DNA of 21,321 bases from Planctomycetales bacterium. Lineage in GTDB: Bacteria; Planctomycetota; SZUA-567. Made by a program: the position numbers and the translations under genes. The stretch is taken from the NCBI GenBank assembly GCA_025997475.1, contig BNUQ01000033.1:1-21321 (forward strand), written 5' to 3'. The notes under the pieces were generated by a model that worked only from the letters and a program-made list of their open reading frames with translations, made no database searches and was not told where the DNA came from. Of the stretch, positions 7,138-14,997 are shown one piece after another; the stretch's first letter is position 1, and each line of letters starts with the position of its first letter.

Positions 7138-9277
7138 ACCGCTTGTAGGTGTAATCAACGCCGTTGCCGTATTGCGGTTGCAACCACGCGCCGCGTCCGG
7201 TCGGGACGCTCGGCACGGGCTGATAGCGGTAGCCGTTCGCCGGATTATACGGCTCGTGTTCGCGAATGAGGTCCGCGCCGCCGGCGCGACTGCGTGCGGG
7301 TTGCGGCGGGTTGCGGCTGAACATTTCGCGCTGATACGTTTCATACACGCCGTCTTTGCCTTCCTCATAATAGCGCGTCGCCGCATACGCCGCGTTCGGT
7401 TTTTGGTTGACCGCGCCGACCACGCCCATTGGTAATCGCGCCGCATTGCCGGGCGTCGCCGCCGCCGGCGTCGCGTCGATGTAATTGTTGATGACTTGCA
7501 CTTGCGGCTGATTATTCGCGGCGACGGGCGAAAGCGCCGTGTAGCCGCGCGTCGTCGTCGCGTAACTGCCGTCCGGCAACAGCGTCAACGTTTCCGGCGA
7601 CGCGGCGACCGGCGCGGTGCCGGCGCCGAGGGCGAGCGGCGCGAAGAGCGAGCCGCCGAACGGCGCGCGCGGCAACTCCACGCCGCGTTCGAGGTCGTTT
7701 AACTGCCGGATATATTCCCGCGCCCATTCGCGCCAGGTGTTTAGATTTACCCAAAGTTCGGTGTTTTTTTCATAAACACTGCGCGTCAGCCGCTCCTGCG
7801 GCGTGCCGCGGTCAAGCATCACTTCGTCGAGGTCCGGCGTCGGCGTGTGCAAATCCAATACTTTCAGCCAATACTGGCGCGCGCCGGTCGGGTCTTGATT
7901 GGCGAAGTAGCAAATTTCGCCAAGGTGGAAATACGTCTCGGCGCGCTCGGCCAGCGACCCGCGCCGCAACGCCTCGTCAACCGCCGCGCCGAAAGTTTTC
8001 ACCGCGAATAAAATTAGGTCGTTGGCGCGCGCCAGCGACTCGTCGCCGGACGACGGGTCGCGCAAAATATCCAAGCCCGCCGCCTGATAAATCGTGCCGC
8101 GCGCGTTGAGATAACGCGGATTTTCCGGCTCGATATTCAGCGCCCGCACGAGGCAGGCGTCGGCTTTGGTGAAAGCGCCGAGTTGCTTATACACCAAACC
8201 CATATCGTTCCACGCCTGGTCGAAATTCGGGTCAATGTCCACCGCCGAGCGGAAATAGCGAAGCGAATCTTTCAGCCGTCCTTGCCGGACTAAATTTCCG
8301 CCCATCACGTAGGCGATATACGCCGCCTTGCCGTCGTCGGCACGTTGGGGAATTTCGCCGTCGTTGGCGTCGAGTTGCGGATGGCGCGTCGCCGGTCGCG
8401 GGTCGGTCGGGAGAAATTTATCGGCGGCGGCGGGCGCGTTTTTCGGCGTTTCATTCGGAATGTTCGGCGCCAACGTTTCCGTCGCGGCGGGACGCGTCCC
8501 GACGACCGCTTCGGGATAATAAACCGTCGGCGTCGCGTTTTCCCCAACATTATTATTGTTGACGGCGGCGGCGGACGCGAATTGCGAGCCGCCGACCATA
8601 ACTTTGAACGGCGCGGGCGACTCGTCGCCGCCGGTGTTACCGGCGTTATCGCGGGCGGTTACGCGCAGATAAAAATTTTCCGGCGGAATTTGCCAGTTGT
8701 AATGACCGGTGTTCGGCAAATTTTCGGCGACGGCGTTCCAGTTCGCGCCGTCGGTCGAGTAGTAAATGCCGACGCCGTTCAGCGCCAAATTTTGGTCGGT
8801 CGCCGTCCATTCGAGACGGGCGTTTTCGCCGGCGCGAAAAATGGCGTGGCGGAGCGGGGTGATAATTTTGACTTGCGGCGCGGCGGTGTCGGCGATGACT
8901 TTGACTTGCGCCGCTTCGCCCGGTCGCGGCGCGGGGGCGGCGCCGACGCGGTCAACGCCGCGCGAGGTGAAAAAATACGCGCCGTCGCCCGGCACGGAAA
9001 CGGTGCGGGAAAAGGTCTTATCGCCGTAGTCGCCGGCGACGGCGCACGCGCCTTCCGGCAACCAGCCGCTCTGCGGAAAGCGCGAAATGTAGAGTTCCGC
9101 CGCGACCGCGTCGCGGGCGTCGCGGTCCGCCGGTTTGACCTGCACGAGAAACGAATGGGTGTTGACGTATTTCACCGGCGGTTCGTCGGCGCGGGCGGTG
9201 TGGGCGGTGTGGACAACATTGACGGCGGCGGCGATTAACGCCACGCCCCCGATAAACTTTTTGCGAAAAGTGAGCAT
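7136..9277 (-). CDS. Exported Ig-like and TPR repeat protein
   Basis: The 713-residue protein starts with a signal peptide (FRKK, a hydrophobic stretch of about 8-21, probable cleavage after ARA at residue 30). Residues of about 35-130 form a beta-rich domain ending in APAPRPGEAAQVKVIADT. An Ig-like domain follows (about 131-225; APQVKIITP, RLEWTATDQNL, YLRVTARDNAGNTGG). Then comes a Pro/Asn/Ala linker, and TPR-like helices from about 316 to 410 (GRLKDSLRYFRSAVDIDPNF, AWNDMGLVYKQLGAFTKADA, LNIEPENPRYLNARGTIY). After about 550 the chain is low-complexity and probably disordered. This arrangement recalls secreted proteins of planctomycetes and relatives. It most likely acts as a periplasmic or envelope scaffold for protein-protein contacts. 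A hairpin in the leader may cover its weak ribosome site. Specific function unknown. Confidence 0.75.
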
Positions 9278-9284
9278 CGTCGCG

Positions 9285-9327
9285 GTCCGATAATTGGAGA
9301 CAAGAAAACGCCGCTAAATTATCGGAC
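9285..9327 (-). promoter_or_regulatory. Dyad in the leader of the TPR protein gene
   Basis: GTCCGATAATT (9285-9295) and AATTATCGGAC (9317-9327) are perfect 11-bp inverted repeats 21 bases apart. On the minus strand the downstream arm ends seven bases before the ATG and includes the only purine-rich GGA that could act as ribosome site. It could be an mRNA hairpin limiting translation, or an operator for a dimeric repressor. Both are inference. Confidence 0.6.
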
Positions 9328-9394
9328 ATTGACTATGGGAATAATTAACGGAAATGAACGTCTCCACGATTCGTCGCGAAACAGCAGAAAACAA

Positions 9395-9533
9395 TAGACC
9401 TGTTCGATAACCGATTTTTCGTTTCGCCAGGAAAAATGACGAAGCAATACCGAGAGTATTGCAAGGAATTTTGACGCGGCGGGACGGAAAATTAGCCGAA
9501 AATTTACCGCGAATTGGTTGTCGAACAGGTCTA
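9395..9533. mobile_element. MITE-like element, copy 1 (139 bp)
   Basis: The ends are terminal inverted repeats, TAGACCTGTTCGATAACC and the complement of TAGACCTGTTCGACAACC (17 of 18 identical). The element has no credible gene. Its centre has a perfect hairpin, GCAATAC-CGAGA-GTATTGC (9444-9462). A second copy in opposite orientation lies at 14998-15160. TA at both outer ends would fit TA-targeting transposition as in IS630/Tc1-like elements, but that is only suggestive. Its right end touches the nadC stop codon (9534-9536). No transposase is present in the window. Confidence 0.85.
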
Positions 9534-10403
9534 TTAAGGCGCAATCGCGTCTAAACCAAGGTCTAACGCCGCGACGCTGTGCGTCAACGCGCCGACAGAA
9601 ATCCGGTTCACGCCGGTTTCGGCGACCGCGCGGATGTTGTCGAGCGTGATGCCGCCGGACGCTTCAAGTTGCGGGCGCGAATTCTCGGCGGGGAACGCCG
9701 CCGCCGTCAGCGCCACCGCTTCGCGCATTGTCGGCGCGTCCATATTGTCCAATAAAATGTAATCCGGCGCGCTCGGCAACACCGCTCGCAACTGTTCGAG
9801 GGTATCGACTTCCACCATCAGCGGCAACGCCGACCGACTCCGCGCGCGCCGCACCGCTTCCGCCGGCGACGCGATTCCCGCCAGCGCGAGATGATTGTCT
9901 TTAATCAAAATCATATCGAACAAGCCGAGCCGGTGATTGGCGCCGCCGCCGTGCGCGACCGCCAATTTGTCGAGCGCCCGATGCCCGGGCAGGGTTTTGC
10001 GCGTGTCATAAATTTTCGCGCCGGTGCCGCGCACGGCTTCGACATAGCGGCGCGTTACGGTCGCGACGCCGCTCATTCGTTGCAGGAAATTCAGCGACAC
10101 GCGCTCGCCGGTCAAAATCGACCGCGCCGCGCCCGCGATTTTCAGCAACGGCTGACCGGCGGAGATTTGCTCGCCGTCGGCGACGAGCGGCGTGACGGTT
10201 ACTTCCGGGTCAAGAAACGCGAAAAAGCGCCGGACGATTTCGCCGCCGGACAGGACGCCGGCGCGCCGCGCGACGAACGCGGCGGACAACCGCGCCGCCG
10301 CCGGCGCGAGAATCGCGGTGGTTACGTCGCCGTCGCCGACATCCTCCGCCAGCGCCAGCGCAAGGAGCGCGTCAACCTGTTGCCATTGCACGGACGAGAG
10401 CAT
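9534..10403 (-). CDS. nadC: Nicotinate-nucleotide pyrophosphorylase (quinolinate phosphoribosyltransferase)
   Basis: NadC joins quinolinate and PRPP to make nicotinate mononucleotide, releasing CO2, in de novo NAD synthesis. The 289-residue protein carries the family core: EDVGDGDVTT near the N-terminus, LNFLQRMSGVAT, TRKTLPGHRALDKLAV, GGGANHRLGLFDMILIKDNH, VEVDTLEQ, LLDNMD and EASGGITLDNI. Start chosen at 10403 because GGAG lies six bases upstream. The longer frame from 10433 begins inside the heptamer repeat and adds only repeat-derived residues. No nadA or nadB is nearby. The gene sits downstream of the thioesterase on the same strand, separated by the spacer element at 10420-10534, and its stop abuts a MITE-like element. 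Confidence 0.97.
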   Translation of the reverse strand: MLSSVQWQQVDALLALALAEDVGDGDVTTAILAPAAARLSAAFVARRAGVLSGGEIVRRFFAFLDPEVTVTPLVADGEQISAGQPLLKIAGAARSILTGERVSLNFLQRMSGVATVTRRYVEAVRGTGAKIYDTRKTLPGHRALDKLAVAHGGGANHRLGLFDMILIKDNHLALAGIASPAEAVRRARSRSALPLMVEVDTLEQLRAVLPSAPDYILLDNMDAPTMREAVALTAAAFPAENSRPQLEASGGITLDNIRAVAETGVNRISVGALTHSVAALDLGLDAIAP

Positions 10404-10419
10404 TGCGGTCTCCGGCGGG

Positions 10420-10534
10420 AATTTACAATTCACAATTCACAATTAAGAATTAAGAATTGTTGAGTTTGATTTTTAATGTGCGGCGCATCGCGCCGCAACC
10501 GCCATTCTTAATTGTTCATTGTGAATTGTGAATG
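10420..10534. repeat. Spacer element E1: inverted heptamer arms around a GC hairpin
   Basis: The left arm (about 10421-10459) is a run of AATTTAC, AATTCAC, AATTCAC, AATTAAG, AATTAAG units. The right arm (10502-10533) is the same kind of array in inverse orientation (CATTCTTAATTG, TTCATTGTGAATTGTGAAT). Between them lie TTGAGTTTGATTTTTAA and a perfect hairpin TGCGGCGC-ATC-GCGCCGCA (10479-10497). The arms could pair over roughly 30 bases with few mismatches. The right arm extends into the thioesterase gene and supplies its last codons and stop. Confidence 0.9.
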
Positions 10535-10938
10535 GTAAAAGCGTTGCCGGTCATTTGCGCAATCGGCACGCCGAGGTCGTCGGTAACGTCGATGCGATAG
10601 ACCGACATCGCGCGTCCGCGCGACAGGCACGTGGAGGCGGCGAGGAGTTTCGCGCCGCGCGTCAATTTCAGATAGGAAATCGCGCACGATTGCCCGACGG
10701 TCGCGCCGAGGGGTTCGCCGCCGACCATCGCCAGATTGCAATGCACGGCGAAAGTGAAATCGGCGAGCGTGAAAATCGCGCCGCCCTGCACGCCGCCCAC
10801 GGCGTTGCGGTGATTCTCGGTCAGAACCATACTGCATTGCACGGACGTTTCGCTCACCGCGTCGATGCCGATGCCGATGTTCATCGCGAAGCGGTCGTCG
10901 CGAAAATACCGCCGGATTTTTTCAAGGTCGATGGTCAT
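10516..10938 (-). CDS. PaaI-type hotdog-fold thioesterase
   Basis: The 140-residue product has the hotdog acyl-CoA thioesterase pattern: MNIGIGIDAVSE, then NAVGGVQGGAIFTLADFTFAV, then GQSCAISYLKLTRGAKLLA and a final beta strand GVPIAQMTGNAF. The usual HGG of PaaI-type enzymes reads QGG here, as in some relatives. The likely substrate is an acyl-CoA or aromatic-CoA, not predictable further. I chose the ATG at 10938, which has GAGG nine bases upstream; longer frames lack a site. It follows the aldo/keto reductase by 31 bp, so the two are probably co-transcribed. The last residues (IHNSQ) and the stop codon come from the heptamer repeat E1, which suggests the original C-terminus was replaced or trimmed when the repeat arrived. 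Confidence 0.85.
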   Translation of the reverse strand: MTIDLEKIRRYFRDDRFAMNIGIGIDAVSETSVQCSMVLTENHRNAVGGVQGGAIFTLADFTFAVHCNLAMVGGEPLGATVGQSCAISYLKLTRGAKLLAASTCLSRGRAMSVYRIDVTDDLGVPIAQMTGNAFTIHNSQ

Positions 10939-10969
10939 TTTATCTGCCTCATTTTTAAGCATAGAAACT

Positions 10970-11896
10970 TCACAATAACGAATAGCCCGCCGCCGCGTGT
11001 ATCGCATACCACTCTTCACGGGTCAAAGTGATTTCCGTCCCCGCGAGACATTCGCCGAAACGCGCGGTGTTCATACTGCCGATAATCGGCTGAAATTTTG
11101 CGGGATGGCGAATCAGCCACGCCACCGCTATCGCCGTGTTGCTCACGTTATACTTCGCCGCGATGCCGTCGATAACGCGGTTCAGTTCGGGAAACTTCGG
11201 ACTGCCCAAGAACACGCCCTCGAAGAAGCCATATTGGAAAGGCGACCACGGCTGGATGGTGATGTCATGCAGGCGGCAATAGTCCAATATGCCCAAGTCG
11301 CGGCTGACCGCGTCGTTGCCGAGCGTGTTCATATGCATCGACTGGGAAATCATACTCGCGTTGGTGATGGAAAGTTGCAGTTGATTTACGACTATCCGCG
11401 GCTTTACGTGTTTTTTCAGCAACTCAATTTGATAGGGTGTGTGGTTGCTCACGCCGAATTGCCGCACTTTTCCCGAAGATTTAAGCCAGTCAAACGCCGC
11501 CGCAATTTCTTCCGGCTCGGCCAACGCATCGGGGCGGTGGAGCAGTAACAGGTCAAGATAATCCGTCTTCAGTCGTTCAAGGATGCCGTCAACGCTATCC
11601 AGAATATGTCTTAGCGAGAAGTCATACATCACGCCCGGCACAATCCCGCACTTGGACTGTATCACGACCGCATCCCGTTTTATTCCCGCGTCGGCAAGCG
11701 CCGCCGCAAAGATGCTTTCGCAAACTCCGTATGGCTGGCTTCCCGGATAGATGTCCGCGTGGTCGAAAAAGTTCGCGCCGTTCTCCACGGCGTAGGACAC
11801 AAACTTTGCCGCCTCCGCGGGTTTAAGGGCGTTCATTCGCATACACCCCACCGCTAGGCACGGCACCTCGCCGTTGCCCAAATTGATTTTTTTCAT
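10970..11896 (-). CDS. Aldo/keto reductase, YdhF-like
   Basis: This 308-residue NAD(P)H-dependent oxidoreductase has the TIM-barrel aldo/keto reductase signature. The catalytic tetrad is visible as Asp45 and Tyr50 (FDHADIY), Lys82 (QSKCG) and His120 (LLLLHRPD). Also present are GKVRQFGVSNHTP, NQLQLS, WSPF and PIIGSMN for cofactor binding. The motif set (DHADIY, SKCG, HRPD, GVSN) closely resembles E. coli YdhF. The substrate is unknown. AAGGAG is positioned six bases or so before the ATG. Codon use differs from its neighbours (more AAG, GGG, CGG, ATA and AGC), hinting at later acquisition. It precedes the thioesterase by 31 bp. Confidence 0.93.
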   Translation of the reverse strand: MKKINLGNGEVPCLAVGCMRMNALKPAEAAKFVSYAVENGANFFDHADIYPGSQPYGVCESIFAAALADAGIKRDAVVIQSKCGIVPGVMYDFSLRHILDSVDGILERLKTDYLDLLLLHRPDALAEPEEIAAAFDWLKSSGKVRQFGVSNHTPYQIELLKKHVKPRIVVNQLQLSITNASMISQSMHMNTLGNDAVSRDLGILDYCRLHDITIQPWSPFQYGFFEGVFLGSPKFPELNRVIDGIAAKYNVSNTAIAVAWLIRHPAKFQPIIGSMNTARFGECLAGTEITLTREEWYAIHAAAGYSLL

Positions 11897-11914
11897 GCGC
11901 TCTCCTTTTTGAGA

Positions 11915-12057
11915 AATTAACGATTGTGGAGTTTGCTTGGCAACGCCGCAAGGGCGCGGAAGCGCTTCGCTCCTGCCGGCGGTTAGTCCGCCCTAACCCT
12001 CCGCAGAGGGGAATTTAATTTGCCGCGCTTCGCGCTCGTTCTTTCAACTCTTAATTA
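11915..12057. repeat. Spacer element E6 with several small hairpins
   Basis: This spacer begins with AATTAACGATTGTGGAGTTTG, resembling the junction of E1, and ends in TTTCAACTCTTAATTA, a short heptamer run that includes the apgM stop codon. Inside are the hairpins GGCGG-TTAGT-CCGCC and CCCTC-CGCA-GAGGG and a GAAGCGCTTC palindrome. The minus strand of 12001-12018 (TTAAATTCCCCTCTGCGG) recurs with one change at 16390-16407. Confidence 0.7.
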
Positions 12058-13188
12058 TGCCAACAGCAATTTTATCAAGTCCTGTCCGGCGACGACCGGA
12101 CTGTTTGCCGCCGCCGCTTCGGTGAAGGCGGCGATTGGGCGCGGGGGAACGTTGGCGCCGTATAACGCGAACGGCACCGGCTCGGCGCTGTGCGTCCGCA
12201 AATTCAGCGGCGTGCGATGGTCGGGCAACACCAACAACCGCAAATCGCCCGCCCGAACTTCGTCCAACAACGGCTTGACGATGAAGCGGTCAAAGTTTTC
12301 GATGGCGCGAATTTTTTCCGGCGCGTCGCCGTTGTGTCCGGCTTCGTCCGGCGCCTCGACGTGCACGACGACGAAATCATGACGGCGCAAAAATTCCAGC
12401 GCCGCCTCGCCCTTACCTCGATAATTAGTATCGTAAAAACCGGTCGCGCCCGCGACCGGAATAATCTCCAACCCCGCCAAAGTCGCGATGCCGCGCAATA
12501 AGTCCACCGCGCTAATCATTCCGCCGCGCAAATGATACAAATCGGCGAGCGTCGGGAGCGCGCGCGTTTTGCCGCCGCCCCAGAGCCAGAGTTGCGTGAA
12601 CGGCGCGTTTTTTTCGCGCCATAATTCTTCCGTCCGGCTCATAATGCGGTTGAGCACGGCATCGTCCGGCAAATGCGCCGCGACGGTTTGACCGGAAATA
12701 TCGTGCGGCGGCGTGGTGGCGGCGACGGCGGTCAGTCCGTCGATGACGCACAAATGGCGATAACTGACGCCGCGATATAATTTCACGCCGGGGATTTGCA
12801 AATTTTCGGCGAGGTAGTCAATCAGCGGAAACACGTCGGCGTCTTTCGGGTGTCCGCCGGCGAAGTCCGCCATTATGCCGTCGCGAACGGTTACGGTGTT
12901 GGCGCGAAAAACGGTTTCGGTCGGGGAAAGCGTGATTTTTTGCGCGGCGGCTTCGAGCGGGGCGCGACCGGAATAATAGACGCGCGGGTCGTAGCCGAGT
13001 ATCGACAGCGCGGCAATGTCCGAGCCGGGCGCCAAACCGGCGGGAATGTTGGCGGCTTGTCCGGCGTAACCGTGGAGAGCGATATAATCCATCGCCGGTT
13101 TATTGGCGACCGCCAGCGGCGTTTTGCCGCCCAATTCCGGTTGCGGATAATCCGCCGCGCCGTCGGCGATTAACAGTGCGTAACGCAT
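12055..13188 (-). CDS. apgM: 2,3-bisphosphoglycerate-independent phosphoglycerate mutase, archaeal (ApgM) type
   Basis: The 377-residue protein belongs to the metal-dependent phosphomutase/alkaline-phosphatase superfamily of the ApgM type. Visible motifs are the N-terminal LLIADGAADYP, GLAPGSDIAALSILGYDP with the probable catalytic Ser, YYSGRAPLEA, FRANTVTV, HVEAPDEAGHNGD and LPDHRTPLNLRTHSAEPVPF, the last two supplying metal ligands. In glycolysis such enzymes interconvert 3- and 2-phosphoglycerate using a phosphoserine intermediate. Some bacterial members have been proposed to serve as an alternative homoserine kinase, so the assignment to glycolysis is not certain; no threonine-pathway gene adjoins it. 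An AAAGGGG ribosome site lies five bases before the ATG. The stop codon lies in a heptamer run. Confidence 0.9.
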   Translation of the reverse strand: MRYALLIADGAADYPQPELGGKTPLAVANKPAMDYIALHGYAGQAANIPAGLAPGSDIAALSILGYDPRVYYSGRAPLEAAAQKITLSPTETVFRANTVTVRDGIMADFAGGHPKDADVFPLIDYLAENLQIPGVKLYRGVSYRHLCVIDGLTAVAATTPPHDISGQTVAAHLPDDAVLNRIMSRTEELWREKNAPFTQLWLWGGGKTRALPTLADLYHLRGGMISAVDLLRGIATLAGLEIIPVAGATGFYDTNYRGKGEAALEFLRRHDFVVVHVEAPDEAGHNGDAPEKIRAIENFDRFIVKPLLDEVRAGDLRLLVLPDHRTPLNLRTHSAEPVPFALYGANVPPRPIAAFTEAAAANSPVVAGQDLIKLLLA

Positions 13189-13210
13189 TTTTTCCCCTTT
13201 GTGGTTTTAG

Positions 13211-13320
13211 CCGTTAAAAATTACAAATTAAAAATGTCGGCTTGGACTTAAAAATTACGCGAAGCGAATTTGCGCCGCAAACACCTCAATTTTTAATTTT
13301 TAATTTGTAATTTATAACCG
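13211..13320. repeat. Spacer element E3 upstream of pyrE
   Basis: The left arm (AAATTACAAATTAAAAAT, near 13218-13235) and the right arm (ATTTTTAATTTTTAATTTGTAATTT, near 13289-13313, the complement of the same units) are inverted AT-rich heptamer arrays. The core contains CGGCTTGGACTTAAAAATTA and ACGCGAAGCGAATTT. The core segment recurs in inverse orientation in E2 downstream of pyrE, so pyrE lies between inverted copies. Confidence 0.85.
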
Positions 13321-13342
13321 TTGAGGTTACGATATTTCGGTC

Positions 13343-13370
13343 AATTACCAATTAAAAATTAGAAATTACG
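13343..13370. repeat. Four-unit heptamer array in front of pyrE
   Basis: AATTACC, AATTAAA, AATTAGA and AATTACG follow one another and end about seven bases before the GGAG ribosome site of pyrE. The array would be part of the pyrE leader mRNA if transcription starts upstream. Confidence 0.85.
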
Positions 13371-13383
13371 ATATGGAGAAAAA

Positions 13384-13920
13384 ATGGACGACCGCAAACT
13401 GCGTCTGCAAAAACAGATTGATTTTCTGCGCGGCGATTTCACGCTCGCGTCGGGCAAAAAAAGCGATTTTTACATCAACGGCAAAACGACGACGCTCCGC
13501 CCCGAAGCGCTCAATCTCGCGGCGCGGATTTTTCTCGACTTGTTAAAACCGCTCGGCGTAACCCGCGTCGGCGGTATGACGCTTGGCGCCGACGCGCTCA
13601 TCGGCGCGATTGTGGCGCTCAGTTTCGACGCCGGCACGCCTTACACCGGCTTCATTGTCCGCAAAGAACCGAAAAAACACGGCACGGCGCAATGGATTGA
13701 AGGTCCCGACTTAATCGCCGGCGAAAAAGTCGCGATTATCGAAGACGTGGTTACGACCGGCGGCAGTTCGCTCCAAGCCATCGACCGCGTGTTGGAGACC
13801 TGTCCCGTCGATATTCGCGGCGTCGTCGCGTTGGTTGACCGGCTCGACGGCGGACGCGAAGCGCTGGCGGCGCGGGGCTACTCGCTGTCGGCGGTTTTCA
13901 CCAAAGACGAATTGCTGTAA
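13384..13920 (+). CDS. pyrE: Orotate phosphoribosyltransferase
   Basis: PyrE attaches PRPP to orotate to form orotidine monophosphate, the fifth step of pyrimidine synthesis. The 178-residue protein has the PRPP-binding signature VAIIEDVVTTGGSS, the family segments GDFTLASGKKSDFYINGKTTTLRPEAL, GVGG-type GGMTLGADALIGAI, and RKEPKKHGTAQWIEG, the flexible catalytic loop. Length is at the short end but normal for type I enzymes. GGAG followed by five A residues precedes the ATG. It is alone rather than in a pyr operon; hflC lies 139 bp downstream on the same strand across element E2. It is bracketed by inverted copies of the spacer repeat (E3 and E2). Confidence 0.96.
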   Translation: MDDRKLRLQKQIDFLRGDFTLASGKKSDFYINGKTTTLRPEALNLAARIFLDLLKPLGVTRVGGMTLGADALIGAIVALSFDAGTPYTGFIVRKEPKKHGTAQWIEGPDLIAGEKVAIIEDVVTTGGSSLQAIDRVLETCPVDIRGVVALVDRLDGGREALAARGYSLSAVFTKDELL

Positions 13921-13921
13921 G

Positions 13922-14032
13922 AACAATTAACAATTAACAATTAACAATTATTGAAATTTGATTTTTGAATTAGCGAAGCGTCATTTTTAAGTCCAAGCCG
14001 CCATTTTTAATTTTTAATTTGTAATTCGCGGT
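13922..14032. repeat. Spacer element E2 between pyrE and hflC
   Basis: It starts one base after the pyrE stop. The left arm is CAATTAA repeated three times plus a partial unit (13924-13950). The junction AAATTTGATTTTT and core GCGAAGCG follow, then CATTTTTAAGTCCAAGCCG, the inverse of the core in E3. The right arm CCATTTTTAATTTTTAATTT (14001 onward) is an inverted array of the second heptamer variant. Confidence 0.88.
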
Positions 14033-14059
14033 TAATTTTTTTTTAGAGGAATTGTAAAA

Positions 14060-14983
14060 ATGAACAACCAACGGGCGTGGACTATCGCGGTCGCGGCGGC
14101 GTTAGTGATTTTGCTGGCGGCGGTGTGTTTGACTTTCACGGTCAACGAAGGCGAGCAAGCCGTCGTTTATACTTTCGGCGGCATTCGCGAAGGCGGCGTG
14201 AAAAAAATTCCGGGCGCGTATTTTCGCCTGCCGCCGGGCATCGAGCGCGTCGAAAAAGTCGATACGCGCCTGCGCGCCTTGGAAATCAAAAACACCGAAA
14301 TCGTTACGACGCGCGACCAAAATCACATCTACTTGACGCTGGCGATGGCGTGGCGCGTCAACGACGCGGAGAAATATCTGCGGCGCATGGCGAACGATGC
14401 CGGCTGGCGAAGCGAAGCCAACGCCGCGAATATGTTGAGCAGTTTGGCGCGCGGCGCGCGGCAGACGGTCGTCAGCAGTTTCGCGCTGACGGATTTGGTC
14501 AGCGACCGTCCCGAACAGGCGGCGACTTTCGCGCAGGTTGAAACCGCGCTGTTGCGGCAAATTCAGAGCGATTTGCAAAAATCGGATTACGGGATTGCCG
14601 TCGATAAAGTGTTTATCACGCGGTTGGCGTTGCCGAAAGACACGATTAAAGAAATCAACGCGCGAATGATTAAAGAGCGGCAGACGCACTCGGAGCGCAA
14701 CGTTACGGCAGGAAAAGAAGAGGCGAAAAAAATCGTCAGCCGCGCCAATTTGGAAAAGCAAAATTTATTAAGCGAAGCGACGGCGAAAGCGCGGCAAATC
14801 AAAGGCGAGGGCGACGCGGCGGCGGCGGAATTCTATCAGGAATTTAAGCAAAATCCGCAACTCGCGATTTTCCTGCGCCGGCTCGACGCGCTCGAAGCCA
14901 TTCTGAAAAACAAAGCCACCGTCGCCTTGCCGGTGGACAATCCGCTCGGCGGCATCATCGAAGCCGCGCCGACGGGACCGTGA
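14060..14983 (+). CDS. hflC: HflC-like SPFH-domain membrane protein
   Basis: The 307-residue protein has one N-terminal membrane helix (about residues 8-27), then an SPFH/band-7 domain (VNEGEQAVVYTFGG, YFRLPPGIERVEKVDTRL, TTRDQNHIYLTLAMAWRV) and a long charged coiled coil (INARMIKERQTHSERNVTAG, KEEAKKIVSRANLEKQNLLSE, AKARQIKGEGDAAAAEFY). The last segment and the following FYQEF and FLRRLDAL match the HflC C-terminus. In E. coli HflC pairs with HflK to form a cage around the FtsH protease. No hflK lies next to it, although the partner usually sits immediately upstream. An AGAGGA ribosome site precedes the ATG. It could alternatively be a stand-alone SPFH protein. Its stop is 14 bp before the second MITE-like copy. 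Confidence 0.85.
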   Translation: MNNQRAWTIAVAAALVILLAAVCLTFTVNEGEQAVVYTFGGIREGGVKKIPGAYFRLPPGIERVEKVDTRLRALEIKNTEIVTTRDQNHIYLTLAMAWRVNDAEKYLRRMANDAGWRSEANAANMLSSLARGARQTVVSSFALTDLVSDRPEQAATFAQVETALLRQIQSDLQKSDYGIAVDKVFITRLALPKDTIKEINARMIKERQTHSERNVTAGKEEAKKIVSRANLEKQNLLSEATAKARQIKGEGDAAAAEFYQEFKQNPQLAIFLRRLDALEAILKNKATVALPVDNPLGGIIEAAPTGP

Positions 14984-14997
14984 GCGGTTAAGAGCAA

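Noticed and set aside
9314..9544. Minus-strand open frame of 76 residues across the MITE-like element
   Set aside because: It is only the translation of the repeat and its flank, has no ribosome site and no match to a transposase.
10404..10433. Longer nadC start at 10433
   Set aside because: The extra residues derive from the heptamer repeat; the ATG at 10403 has a GGAG site and matches the family.
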